The notes under the pieces were generated by a model that was given only the letters and a program-made list of their open reading frames with translations, did no database searches and had not been told where the DNA came from. This document shows, in pieces, positions 12,440-23,979 of a DNA stretch of 64,000 nt (within the stretch, counting starts at the first letter, position 1; each line of letters begins with the position of its first letter). The stretch comes from Chelonoidis abingdonii (lineage: Eukaryota > Chordata > Testudines > Testudinidae). Made by a program: the position numbers and the translations under genes. The DNA lies in contig NC_133774.1 of assembly GCF_003597395.2 (NCBI RefSeq), positions 47,581,238 to 47,645,237 of the forward strand. The letters run 5' to 3'.

Positions 12440-15400
12440 ATTTATTGTTAAATTTCATTGGCAATGATGTGACCAATGGCCTGTCAGGAAAAAGCAAATG
12501 GATAATCCTATGTGTGATTTTTTAGTGCATGTTTATTAAAATGGAATTGTATGCCACAACAGCGAGGGTTGACTTGAGACCCAAACAGTACTCACGCACA
12601 TCCACAAAAGCTGGTCAACAAAGATGGGGAACCAGTGCATCCCTGCTTTATTAACACATGTAGTAAAATTTTATATGACTATTATATATGACATTTACAT
12701 TCCCATGTCAGTTCAACTGATGGAGAATGAAATGTTGCAATAAGGCTGGAGATGGGTAGTGATGCAATCATCCTACCAGTTTCTTGCTATTAATATATGT
12801 CTCTTACTCATTTTTAAAGATAGCATAAATGAGCGTACTGAATATAAATGGCTTCTGTAAGTCATTCAGCTCAGTGAAGCATGTCATTGTTTGCAACTAG
12901 AGTTCCATAAAAGCACTGTCTGGCTGATAGGCTCACTATATATTTTTTCTCATAAATAAAAAACAAACAATATTCAGTATGTTTAATGAAAATTCTAAAC
13001 TCATACTGTCTACAATGAGTTTCCAAAGCCAGAACTAGTTGCATGTGTTTAATGGGCTGACCTTACTATGTCATCTTTAGAGTATGTGATGCCTATATGC
13101 CAGCAACATATACATTTTTTCTCTGGATGTATGTTAGCAAATATTTGATTATGATTTATTTTGGGATTCTCTGAAAGATAGAGTAAGTTCTTTAATATTA
13201 GCATTACTAATGATTTTAATGAGGCATTAAAATGTTGCAGTATTGTAGGAACATTTTTCTTTTTTCAATATTATTTCATTAATAGTTCACAAGAATGTTA
13301 ATATTAAATTGATTACGGAACCTGAAAGAATAATCCTCAAAGTGTCAAAGTGCCTTTAACAGAATGAAAGAATTCTGCAAAGACAGGGTTCTGGGGAGTT
13401 GTAATGAGACACCTCTGCACTAGAGAACAACAAAGCCAGTATTTTGTAAAATTAAGACTGAGAACAATGTTTTAATATATTTAACTTTAGAACTCTCCAG
13501 CAATTGTAGCCAGTTGAATGTTAGGCCCCAATTCTGCAAAAGTCCAACTCAGACCCTCTTTGCCTATGTGGAGTCCCAGTGAGATGCTCATAGCTCCCTC
13601 TGTAGGAGTCTGGTCTTATTTATTTGAACATAGGTAAAGAAATGTCAAATACAAAATACATTTCCTTTTTAACAAGAATGAAAAGCAAATCTTTACTTGG
13701 CTCTGCAGGGCTGTACAATCCATGTATTGACCCCTCTGCAGAGTGGATCATCTTCTTATGGATTTATGGTTCACATAATGTTAGTACTATACACATTTCA
13801 TTTTTATTTTAACACAAAAGAGTGGAATGAAACATTTCCATTTAATTTATGTTAAATGGATATTTAACGACTTGGATTTTTTACCACATGCTAGAATGTA
13901 TAGGGGGTGGCAAATGTGCTACATTAGGAAATCTGAAAGAAGGCAGAGACTGGAAGACATTGAAAAAGATCAGACACAAATTTGCCAGGTTCTAATTTAG
14001 AAGGTAGAAATGTTTTGAGAAGCTTGTCCCACAGCAGCTTTAAGTTAAGTAACCGGCACTTATGCAGGAGATGAACCAAGGTTTTCCTGACCATGGCAGC
14101 ATTACAGAGGAAAAGTTAATGTAAAGATGGAGTGCTTTTGAACAATTTTTTTCCATGTGTTAGGCAAAAATAGCCTTTCATGTGCCATTTGTTCATGTCT
14201 TAATATTCAAACAACAGTTTTACTGTGGTCAGTGCAGTCAAATCTACTATATCCAATTTCCTCTTACATTATTAGAAGACTATATTTGGAGAGTAGGATC
14301 ATATTCCATAACTGTGTCACTTTTATGGTATTCCCCTTCAGGACTCCAGGGCCACAGAAAAAATGATAGTGCTTAGTGATCTTCTACAAATATAGACCTG
14401 TGCTGAGAGTTTATGACTGATTTTCTACATTAGTTTGTGAAGATCTGAAGTGTGCCACAGCAGATGAAATAAAAGTTGTATCTTGGGCACATCAGCATTG
14501 TAAAGAATGTGCTGAGTTAGTTCTACTGTCTTATATGATATAATTAAGGAGTTCCAGTTCCCTGTGCAGAGATGGAAGTTGAAGCTTGATTCTTTAATAC
14601 TGCATCCAATGTTTAGCTTTGCACTGTTTTCATATACAGCTGTATATGGGAGTCAAGTAACCAAGATTTGAAATCCAGCTCATGCACAGGCTATAAACTT
14701 ATTGGCCTAATTGGCTATTCGCTAATTTCTCACACAATTACTTTGCATGTCTTCAGAAGGGCTTAACAAGGGCTCCTGGAGAGAAGAGCAGGCTCTGGGA
14801 AAAGGCAGGGCTTCCTACACAGGCTGGGGAAGTTCTTGTTTGTTTCTCTTCTTAGTGGCTATCAGCTTTTGATTTGTGTCTATATAGGCTGTTCCCTGCT
14901 GAACGGACCTTACTGCCTCTTGCTGTGTTTTGTTCCTGCTCAGTCATCTCATCAGTTTACAATTACTGTGCACTTGTGTAGGCCCAAAAGGCAATGTTGC
15001 TTAGCAAAAGGAAGAGGAAATGGTTGCACAGAAGGAACCAAAGAAAAAGGCTCATAAAGGCACAGCAACTCAATGTGATTTACATCCTCAGGAGTCACCA
15101 ACGCCCTTCCACCCATGGACACTCAGTTGCTAGCTCTACAAGCTCAAATGACTGGTGAGGTGTTTGGACAAGTAAGTAAGCAGCTCATTGGCAGCCAGCT
15201 GTCCCTAGGATCCCTGCTCAGCTGGAACCCAGAATCAAGGCTGGATGTCTTGAGTTCTAGTCCTTGCTTTAACTATAAGACCATACTTCCTCTCCTCTTC
15301 TCTCTGGACCCCTCCCCTCTCTCCACCCCACTCCCCAAATCTGTGTGCAAAATAGGTGGTGTGTTTAATTACCAGGAATTAGAATAGAAGTTTGTCTGGC

Positions 15401-15900
15401 TGTCTCCCACCTGAAACAATTAGTGATGGCTATTTTAATCACTAAACCAACATTTGAAATAGAAATTAGTAAACTAGTTAGTAAAGAGATCAATCTATGA
15501 TGGTAAAACAGCAAAAAGCAGTTAAAGAGAAAAAATAGACATACCGGGCTGCATCCCGCCATCAGTTTTTAAGCAAAACTCCTCATTCTTCTCAAATTCA
15601 TTGTGAACGTTGCTTCATTCTGATTACATGGGGGAATTCTGCTTGAAAACTGACAGTATGATTTGGTCCATTATAATTAAGAGGCACATTTTTTATTATT
15701 ACATTTGTATATGTAATCTGAATGTTCCTGCTAGTACCTAATAGATGGAAATTACAAATCAGCTGAACAAAATGCATTGAGTACCTTTTCATTTTAAAAA
15801 TAGTGCAAGGAACGATCATCTCCTGTAAGACCTATTCTCTTAAAATATCAGTGAATATGAGATTAATAAAAAAAAAGTGAACTGCATTGTGTTAATCTCA
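12440..15900. other. Intergenic DNA, no gene seen
   Basis: AT-rich unique-looking sequence. One decayed fold-back lies at about 13520-13620. The stretch 13000-13340 is very AT-rich with many ATTA cores and is another possible conserved non-coding element. The frames at 14157-14376 and 15115-15387 lack domain features. Confidence 0.4.
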
Positions 15901-15911
15901 TGCAAAGCTAA

Positions 15912-15999
15912 GGGCCTGATCCTGCAGTCTTATGCAGCTGAAACTTCTATTGAGTTTAATGGGAGTTTTGGCTATGTAAAGACTGCAGGACTGGGCCCT
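15912..15999. repeat. Fold-back element, well preserved
   Basis: Near-perfect hairpin arms: GGGCCTGATCCTGCAGTCTT on the left pairs with AAGACTGCAGGACTGGGCCC on the right. Between them is a TATTGAGTTTAATGGGAG centre. Confidence 0.8.
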
Positions 16000-16004
16000 G
16001 ATAA

Positions 16005-19000
16005 ATTTGAAACATTTAGCTGGTAGGACTACACCAGATCAACCTTTGGCTCCTTTAACATGTGGTAGCATTTGAAATATAATTTGATGGTTTCTTACAA
16101 GGAAAAGATTGGGGCAAGTTCATTTTTGGCTGATTATGCCATTAAGGAACAGGATTTATTAATAATTTTAGTCAAATCACTAGGCACAGGGCCAAATATA
16201 TCCCAGATGTAAATCCCTTGACTTCAGTAGAAATACTTGGGTGCTTAATTTGGCACATAGATTGTATATTGTTAGCACCCTGGTATCAAATGAAGATCTA
16301 TTATAAGTATTTGAGTTAGTATTCTGTTTTCACACTGAACATATATATATTCATTAGCACCTAGAATAATAACAAGTTTGCACTTTTACAATTGCGTTTA
16401 TTTACTTCCCAGCGTCAGCGCAGGTGGAAGAACTCCACGTTCTTCACTGCATGTAATCTCAGTGTCTGCCATTCACATGCAGAAAACCCAGCTCTCTACT
16501 TAGCACATTGCTGGTGAGAGATAGACATTTACAGGGCCCCTCTGCCCTTGAGCTGTTCCATTAGTGCATGGAAAGCACCTTGCAGCCTGTGACAAGCGCA
16601 GCAGATCGGCACTAAATCAAAAATCAGTGCCAGCCAGGGATCTAAGCCACCATGAAGGTCACAGCCATCAACTGCATGCCATCTCAATCCAAACAAAACA
16701 CATTGGATACAGGGGGATTTTCACAACTCACAATTGGAGACAAACATGTCATGTTAGAGTAATCCCCTAGAGCAGTGCAATGGGGAACTGACCTTTTCAG
16801 TACTTTTGAGTATTTAATCAAACTTTGAAGGAGGGTGTTGGTAATTTTTGGTAATTTTTACATTGTAACTGAAACTCTGACTCTGTGCCACAGCAAACCC
16901 AAATTTTCACAAAGAATTTCTCTCTTTCGGTACTGAGATCTAATATCTAAAAATAACTCTGAAGATAATTTTTGCATACAGATTTTTTTTAATACAGATG
17001 ATCACTGCTTTTATAATTTTCTGTCCTGGATATTAAGAAATTTACCTAAGTGTTTTAAACTGCTGGTTAATCTAGAAGAGATTTTAGTGCAAATCCAATA
17101 CAATCCAGATTTATTTTGCAAAGCTGCTTCCATAAAATGTGTATCCCACGTCAATGTATAGAATGATATTCTGTAGAAAAATTAGGAAGTGAAATAAGGG
17201 GGAAAATGGTAGCGGGACAGAGAGATAAAGATGTTTAAGTAAAGTAGTAAAAAGCATTTTTACCATCTGAGATTTCTGCTGAGATGAAGCTATTAAAATA
17301 CCAGGGCCTGATTCAACAAAGAGGTATGTCTGCCTCCAGTAAGACTCTTCAGTAGCAGAGGCCAGATCAATTTCTGTATTGAGCACAACCCCAAAAGCTT
17401 ACATTGCAATGTAGTGGGTGATTCTCTCATTGGGATCTGTGCCTGGACAGTCCCTGCTGGATGTGGCTTTTTCCTTCTTTTGTGGGAAATGGTGGGAGGG
17501 AAGGTCAACCACATCCCTAGCACTGGCCTCTGCCTTGGGCCCACAGAGGACCCTCTCTTAGTCCAAAGGGGCAGAGGAAAACAGGGGCAGAACTGAACAG
17601 AGAAGTGCTTTGTTCTCCTTGACAACCAACAGTAAATCTGCTTACAAGTGATGCAGCCTTTGGCTGAGAGCCTCCTCCATGTGGGAACCCAACTCAAGGG
17701 GGAATTGTGGGGCACCTGGGGTGGGAGAACCATTGGAACTACACAGCTAGGGAAATGGAGTAGATGCAAGGGGCCAGAGCAAGTGTGGAAGCACAAATGC
17801 TCTGCATGGGCTGCCAAGGCCTCCAGCAGATGCCCCAAGATCCACATAGATCTGAAGGGATCTACAGGTTTTGGGAACTGAAACCCTCTGGTCATTCTAT
17901 GGGGAGACAAACTCTGGTCTCTCCCCCTGGAACCATTTGGGGAAAATTCAGGGGTGTCATTTGCTATGGGACAAGGGGGATAATGGGGGCAATTGCCCCT
18001 TCCCCCAACTTTTCATAGGTCTATATGCTCCATCATACCTTCCATTTTTTGCCCCCTCCCAAATTTGCAGGGTATAATATAATCACATGTAATATCCTAT
18101 ATGCTGACACAACTTTGCCCCTTTCCTTCCCAACATCCTGAGTTTTTCTGAAATGATGTTCCTTGGAAAACTCAACAAAGCAAACCCTGGTAAAATTTTG
18201 CCTCCTCAGAGCCCCCTCATTCAGGATTTCCCACAGGAGGGGCAGTCCCCACTCCCACAACATCCTGAATGTGCTCTAATACAGTAATCTGTTCTAGAAC
18301 TAACAAATAAAATGAATTTACTCTATGTGGAAAGTTTACTCACAGACTCTGACTGCATAGTTTGGAAGTGGGGGGTGTCTTTCTTCCCTATCAGATACTA
18401 ACGAGTGCTACACATGCAGATTAGTGGGAGAATAGAATCCTAGATCAGAGCATAACAATCAGAGCTGGGAAAATAGAGCCGACCTCCTTTGGGATTCTCT
18501 ATTTACGCCTTTGGGAACCTCTGTAAAATTTGATGATTTCTGTATAGACCACAAAGGAAGGAATTTGGACAGACACTATAAAAATAACATATACATCACT
18601 TGCATACACAGCAGTTGAACTGCAAACTCTTACTTCCTTTTAACTAAGGTGTATCAGATTTGACAAATTACTGACTCTTTCATTAATTGTACAGGAAACT
18701 AAACTAATTTTTATAAATAAGGGGAAATCCCTATGCTTTTTTTTGGGGGGGGGTGTTTCTTAAAGGAGACTAATAATGCAATTAGAGGTATCACTACTGT
18801 TCTAGCTGTGTCTGTAGCTCACTTTTTATATTCACTAAGGAACTCCACAGCCCATTTAAAGAGAACAGAAAAAAGGGGGTCTGTGTGTTACTATGAGCAA
18901 GTATTTGCTAAAGGAAACAAGCTTATAATCAGGTGCTTTGTGGCCACTCCAAATGTATGATCAAGAAACTGATTAGTTTTTCTCCCAGACTGTGGAGTTT

Positions 19001-19250
19001 CCTGGCAGCCCCAAAGAGGAAAATGTATGTTATGGTACAGTGCCATCTGGTGGCAAACAGGGCTACAGCCTTACTTTATCAGGAGAAAGTGGGCCAGGTG
19101 GAATGGGGAGAGGAAAAAATAATTAGGAAGGATGTCAGAAGTTTGTCAGATCAGGTTATTTCCCTTCATTTGAGATCACTGTCAAGATTTTGTTGCATCT
19201 ATGCTGCAGCTTTCATTAAACTGAAGCACACCTTTGAGTTACCATATTCA
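16005..19250. other. Intergenic DNA, no gene seen
   Basis: No exon or named repeat is recognised. The stretch 17290-18260 is more GC-rich and is open in several overlapping frames on both strands, the pattern of a chance or repeat-derived opening and not of a gene. A T8/G10 homopolymer junction lies at about 18737-18754. Confidence 0.4.
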
Positions 19251-19254
19251 TTTT

Positions 19255-19570
19255 AAATTAACTTTATTACCAGTTTCTTAGAACCTCTAGTGAGGAACGC
19301 ACTTGAAAAGGAATCAGCACAAAGGGCTTTTTTTCCCTTGTCAATTAACAAAGTTTTTGTATTCATCATTCATCAGTCGTCAGCCAGTGAATCTGTTCTA
19401 TTTAAATGCGCTGGCTTTTCACTTAATGCATCCCATCTGTTTCTGAAATAAATTGCAATAATCCGTGTTTAATGTTAATCAATGTATTACTAAATATGCA
19501 AATTATATTAAAAGACGTGGTTTGCAAAAGCTTTCATTTGTAAATATTGTAGCTTAAAAGAGGAAGCATA
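19255..19570. promoter_or_regulatory. Candidate conserved non-coding element
   Basis: Repeat-free block with an octamer motif ATGCAAAT (in AATATGCAAATTATATT) and numerous TAAT/ATTA homeodomain cores, for example GTTTAATGTTAATCAATG. Composition resembles developmental enhancers. This is an inference that needs cross-species alignment. Confidence 0.28.
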
Positions 19571-19574
19571 TCTA

Positions 19575-22500
19575 AAAGCCATTTAGATACAGTAGCCTAA
19601 CTCTACCACTGTGGCTGATTTATAAAGCAGTTCGCAAGTTGATCTTTCTCCCACAAGGGGATATGTAAAACTGTTGCATATCAGATTTTGTTAACATCTG
19701 ATGGGTTAGTGCTAACAGTATAAGAGCCTAACATTCACAACCATGTCTTTTACATTTAAATTAAAGTAATCTTATTCCAGCTTTCTAATTTTTTGTGCTC
19801 ATCCTAACATATGAATTTGCACGAAGAGTTTATGAATCATACTGAGAGCAATTTGAACAAGCTTTTCAATCAGTGGTACATTTTAGTGCCTGATTTATAT
19901 GATTCATTGTTTCACGGGCTCTTCTGGAATGTCTCATACTGTCTTGTATCATAATGAATGTCTCTCTGGCTGTGCCCCAACCACCAGTTCAGCATCTGTC
20001 AACACCATTGTTTCAGTAAGCCAGGAGGGGTTGCTCAAGAAGAAAAGATACCCCCTTCCCATCTCTGAGGTATCGATACAGTGCTCCCAGCTCAGGGAAT
20101 GAAAGACTCAGCTCAGCTCCCAAACAGGGACCCAGCCAGGCAGCTGCTTGTGCTGTCACTAGACCACCATGCCAGTAAAATAAATCGTGCTCATTCATTC
20201 AGGGAACCCTGCACTGGCATAAGGACTGGTTGACCATATGATTCTATAATTGTTTTCAATTAAACAAAGGAGATTCTTGTCAGGAAAGCACACAAACTGA
20301 AAGTCTATGAGGTAATTTGGACTCCTGTTTTTGAGAGAGGACCACTGCTGCTGGATTTATCACCTTGAATATAAGCATGAATAAACTTGTGGACAGGTTG
20401 GTCCTTTGGAATGGCCAGCTGTCTGCCACCATGTGTGAGCATGAACACCAGAAGTTTTATGCACTGAGCTGAACAGAACACCAGGCCTCTCGGGCCAAGA
20501 TTATCCAGTTACTTTCTCTCCTCTTTTTCCATTCTATTGCTTGTTTACATCTTTTGCAAATAGCACTGGAAGAAGAGTTGAAACTATCCTCTCACCGGCA
20601 GTGGGGTTCTTGTGAGGCTCACCATGCTTGGAAGCCCCATGGTAGGAGAAGTGGGGTAAAGTAGGTCTGTGCCCGGCAATGACTGGCTCTATGACAACTC
20701 TAGATAATCCAGCTTGGAGAAAAGTGCTGGAGATGCCAGTGGTCAGGAGTATTAAAGTATGGAGCAATGGCTGCTGTTCCTGCCCTTTGGATAGAAAATG
20801 TACTTTGACCCTGGGATCTGCCCTGGGATTGGAGGATGGAGCTTCCACTTAGTTGCCCACACAAATCCTGTTTACCTGAGCTATATTTTGACTCTCTCTC
20901 CTACATCAGGAGATGAGGTTCCCAGAAATATTTGCTGTGGTTTCTGAACACTTTGGCAAATGGTTCGAATGATGATGGACCTAGCAAATGGTAAATCTGG
21001 GCCAACCTGTGAGCAAATCTGAGTGGAGTTTTCAGCAAACCTCATTCAAAACATTGTTTGCATGTAAACCATACAAATCTTGAGAGGTTTGCTACAGTTT
21101 CAATCAGAAATCAGGCAAAGCTGGATTTTGCTTTTGGATTCACTGAAACCTGAAACTCAAATTCAGACTCACCTATGTGTGCAAAAATGCACAGGAGCAA
21201 GTTAGCACAAAATCCTGTGAAACAAAACTGACAAGTTCCACATAGATCTATTTACGACACCAGTGCTATAGCTCAAGAACCTTGTAACACCACATAGCCA
21301 GCATTGAGAGATATAGCCACTGATATACTGCAATGATTTGCTTTATATTTAGTCATAGGGAAACATCTCCACCCTTTGTTGAGTATGGTTAACAAAAAAA
21401 CATTTTGGGAAATAAAAAGCTGAAAAGTAAATATAAACATCTACTTTCTCCTGGTCAAGAAAAAAGAGAGGAAAGAGGGTGAATACATTTGATTACACAG
21501 GGCAGCATTACATCTAGGGGCTAAATGTGGGTGCCCCAGGGCAGGAGAAGATAATCATCCCTACAATGCCAAAACTCATGCCTGGGAGTCAGTCTGTCGA
21601 TCAAGGTATGTATATGTCTCCCATCACCTTTGTATCCGAGTACCTCTCAGGTTTTCAAAACTAACAATTCTTTCTCTCCCTTCCCTTTTCTTCCTTCCAG
21701 TCCTGTAGGAGAAAGAGCTGGGTTATTGTTTTTTTGCATACGTTGGCACAAAGTACTTTTTGAGAGGCAGTTGAGTCAAAGAAATTGCCATAATTTGCCT
21801 GTTGATGATCTCTGAGTACAGAGTGGTGGTGGGCCAGTAGCATTGCAGGTAGCATAAACACACCAGTGGGGAGCCCTGACCAAGGTGGGGGCATCACCAT
21901 GGTGTTGCTGCTTATTGGATAGAGCCTGGGAGATGCTCATGGCACAGCAAGGGCCCCCTAGAACACATCTCCCTCTAGCATACCTGGAAGTATTATGCCT
22001 TCTCTTGGCTCCATGATGGCAGCTCCAACTCTACGGGCCTTAATCAGACCCTTACCTTGCAAAGTGGTGTTTTTTCATATTAAGATCTCTGAGGTTTACA
22101 TTGAATTTCCCAGCGTTGTTTGCTTAGGCCTTTGTATGCAGCCAGTCAATAACTTTTTATATCATCATGCCAAATAAACTGATCATCAGAAAAGTTAAAG
22201 TAAGAGCTGTGTCTGGAAGGAAAATCCCAGAGATTTTATTAACCAGACCGTTGAAAGTACTGTTTAATACAAATCAAAAATCCCAGCATGTGGTCCAAGG
22301 GCATTCACAGATTGGGAATGACCCAGGCCCTGTCTGCCCCAAGAGTGCTAATGATGTAAGAGCAAATGGGGGCAGGGAATCTTTTGGGAAAATAGAACAG
22401 GTCAGTGAGGGTCTTCTGTTGAATGCACAATCTGCCTGGCTCTGACAGGCTCTTTGTCTGACTCACAAGAAGACAGAGGTGCCAGGATGGCTGGCAGAGG

Positions 22501-23500
22501 TGGGACGTCTGCTGGGCTAAGACCTCTGCAAGGTTTATTTGCTTATTTTTTAAACTTTGTATTCAGTTAGCCAGGGATATCTCTTAGGTCTCTGACACCA
22601 GGGAGACCACTTGCCCATAGCTGAAGCAAAGGGAAAGAGTGAGGAGCACTAGGAAAGATTCTGACATGAAAAGAGTTTTAGATACGAAATAATAATAGAG
22701 TAATAATCTGTTGTGTTTTTCAGGTGTCATCTTCCCAAAAGCTGTCTCTTGATCAGGGCTGGTAAAACATAAAATCCTAAGGGTCATATTGTGGCTTTTG
22801 CACCCAAACCACGACAAAGCCTGGCAGAGAGGGAGAAAGAGAGAGTGAGTGTGTGTATGTATTTAGATGTGCCAATGGAAGCAGTGCATATTCTCATACG
22901 GCAGAATTTGGATTCAGGCAGGATGTCTCTGGACAGCCAGCGAACACACTTAGCAGCAGCTCTTTGCACAGCATATGCCTCCCTGTCCCATCGCCTCCCC
23001 TTCCCCCACTTCCAAACAGCACTAGTGAGCAAGTGGGAGCCAGGCCAGCCCACCCTCTCTGCCCAGCAAGGCCTCTTTTGGGCTGTGCACAGCCAATGGC
23101 ATTACTAAGTCCTTCATGCCTTGCACTCAAGCGGCCAATTTCTGCTCTCAGATACACACACACCACTCTCATTGACTACAGTGAAAACTGCCTAGGTGAA
23201 ATCCTAGCCTCAGTGAAGTCAGTGGCTAGACTCACAGTGAGTTCAGTTCACCCCAGGTGTGGATGGAATTTGGCCAATGGAGTGTAAGCAGTGGGATTCT
23301 GGCTACTAAGGGACAGCCAGAATCTGCCCTGGAATGAACAGCTAAGGCAATGAGTACCAATAACCGTCCATTATATCCAGAGAGAAAAGGAGATGATCTG
23401 TCCTCTCCTACTCACAAAGCATAAATCATAGAAATGGCACTAAACAAAGCAGCTCAAAAATCAAATAGAGCATAAACAAGTTCCGTTGGGGAGGAGGAAG
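19575..23500. other. Intergenic DNA, no gene seen
   Basis: No coding exon is supported. A purine/GT microsatellite-like tract lies at about 22825-22860 (GAGAGGGAGAAAGAGAGAG then GTGTGTATGT). A decayed fold-back with CAGTGAAGTCAGTGG lies at about 23160-23285. Confidence 0.4.
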
Positions 23501-23508
23501 CCGCCAGC

Positions 23509-23796
23509 CAGTGGCGGCTCCAGGCACCAGCTCTCCAAGCACATGCCTGGCATGGCAAGCCACGGGGGGTGCCCTGCCGGTCCCTGCGAGGGCAGCAGTC
23601 AGGCAGCCTTTGGCGGCTTGCCTGCGGGGGGTCCATCAGTTGCTTGGTTTCAGTGGATATGCCGAAGGCACAAGTCCGGTGGAAGTCCCACAGGCATGCC
23701 ACCAGATCCGCGGGACTGGGGACCTCCTGCAGGCAAGCCACCGAAGGCAGCCTGCCTGCCATGCTTGGGGCAGAGAAAAAGCTAAAGCCGCCCCTG
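23509..23796. mobile_element. Non-autonomous hAT element with exact 8-bp TSD
   Basis: A 288-bp GC-rich insertion. Its terminal inverted repeats are CAGTGGCGGCTCCAGGC at the left and, on the reverse strand, CAGGGGCGGCTTTAGCT at the right. The flanking 8-bp target duplication CCGCCAGC is present identically at 23501-23508 and 23797-23804. Size, CAG ends and an 8-bp duplication fit a hAT-superfamily MITE. No transposase is encoded. Confidence 0.9.
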
Positions 23797-23884
23797 CCGC
23801 CAGCCTAGCAAGCAGATCCAACAAAGAACACAGGCCATAGCTTTCAAAAGTAACCACTGCTTTTGGATACCTAACTTGAGACAT

Positions 23885-23977
23885 TAGCTCTGGATTTTCA
23901 GAGGTGCTGAGCACCTGCAGCTCCCCATGACTTAAAATGGATTGGAGGGTGCTAGGCACCTCTGAAAATCAGGCCCA
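23885..23977. repeat. Fold-back element
   Basis: The arms are GATTTTCAGAGGTGCTGAGC and its near-complement GGCACCTCTGAAAATCAGGC around a decayed centre. Confidence 0.75.
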
Positions 23978-23979
23978 AG

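Noticed and set aside
17293..17910. Open frame of 205 codons on the minus strand, the longest in the window
   Set aside because: No domain or family signature. Several other frames on both strands are also open across the same GC-richer stretch. It has no splice or promoter context, and its composition is Pro, Ser, His and Leu rich as in chance openings. Peptide or orthologue evidence would be needed.
23454..23959. Six overlapping frames of 79-109 codons
   Set aside because: They are explained by the GC-rich hAT element at 23509-23796, which encodes no transposase.
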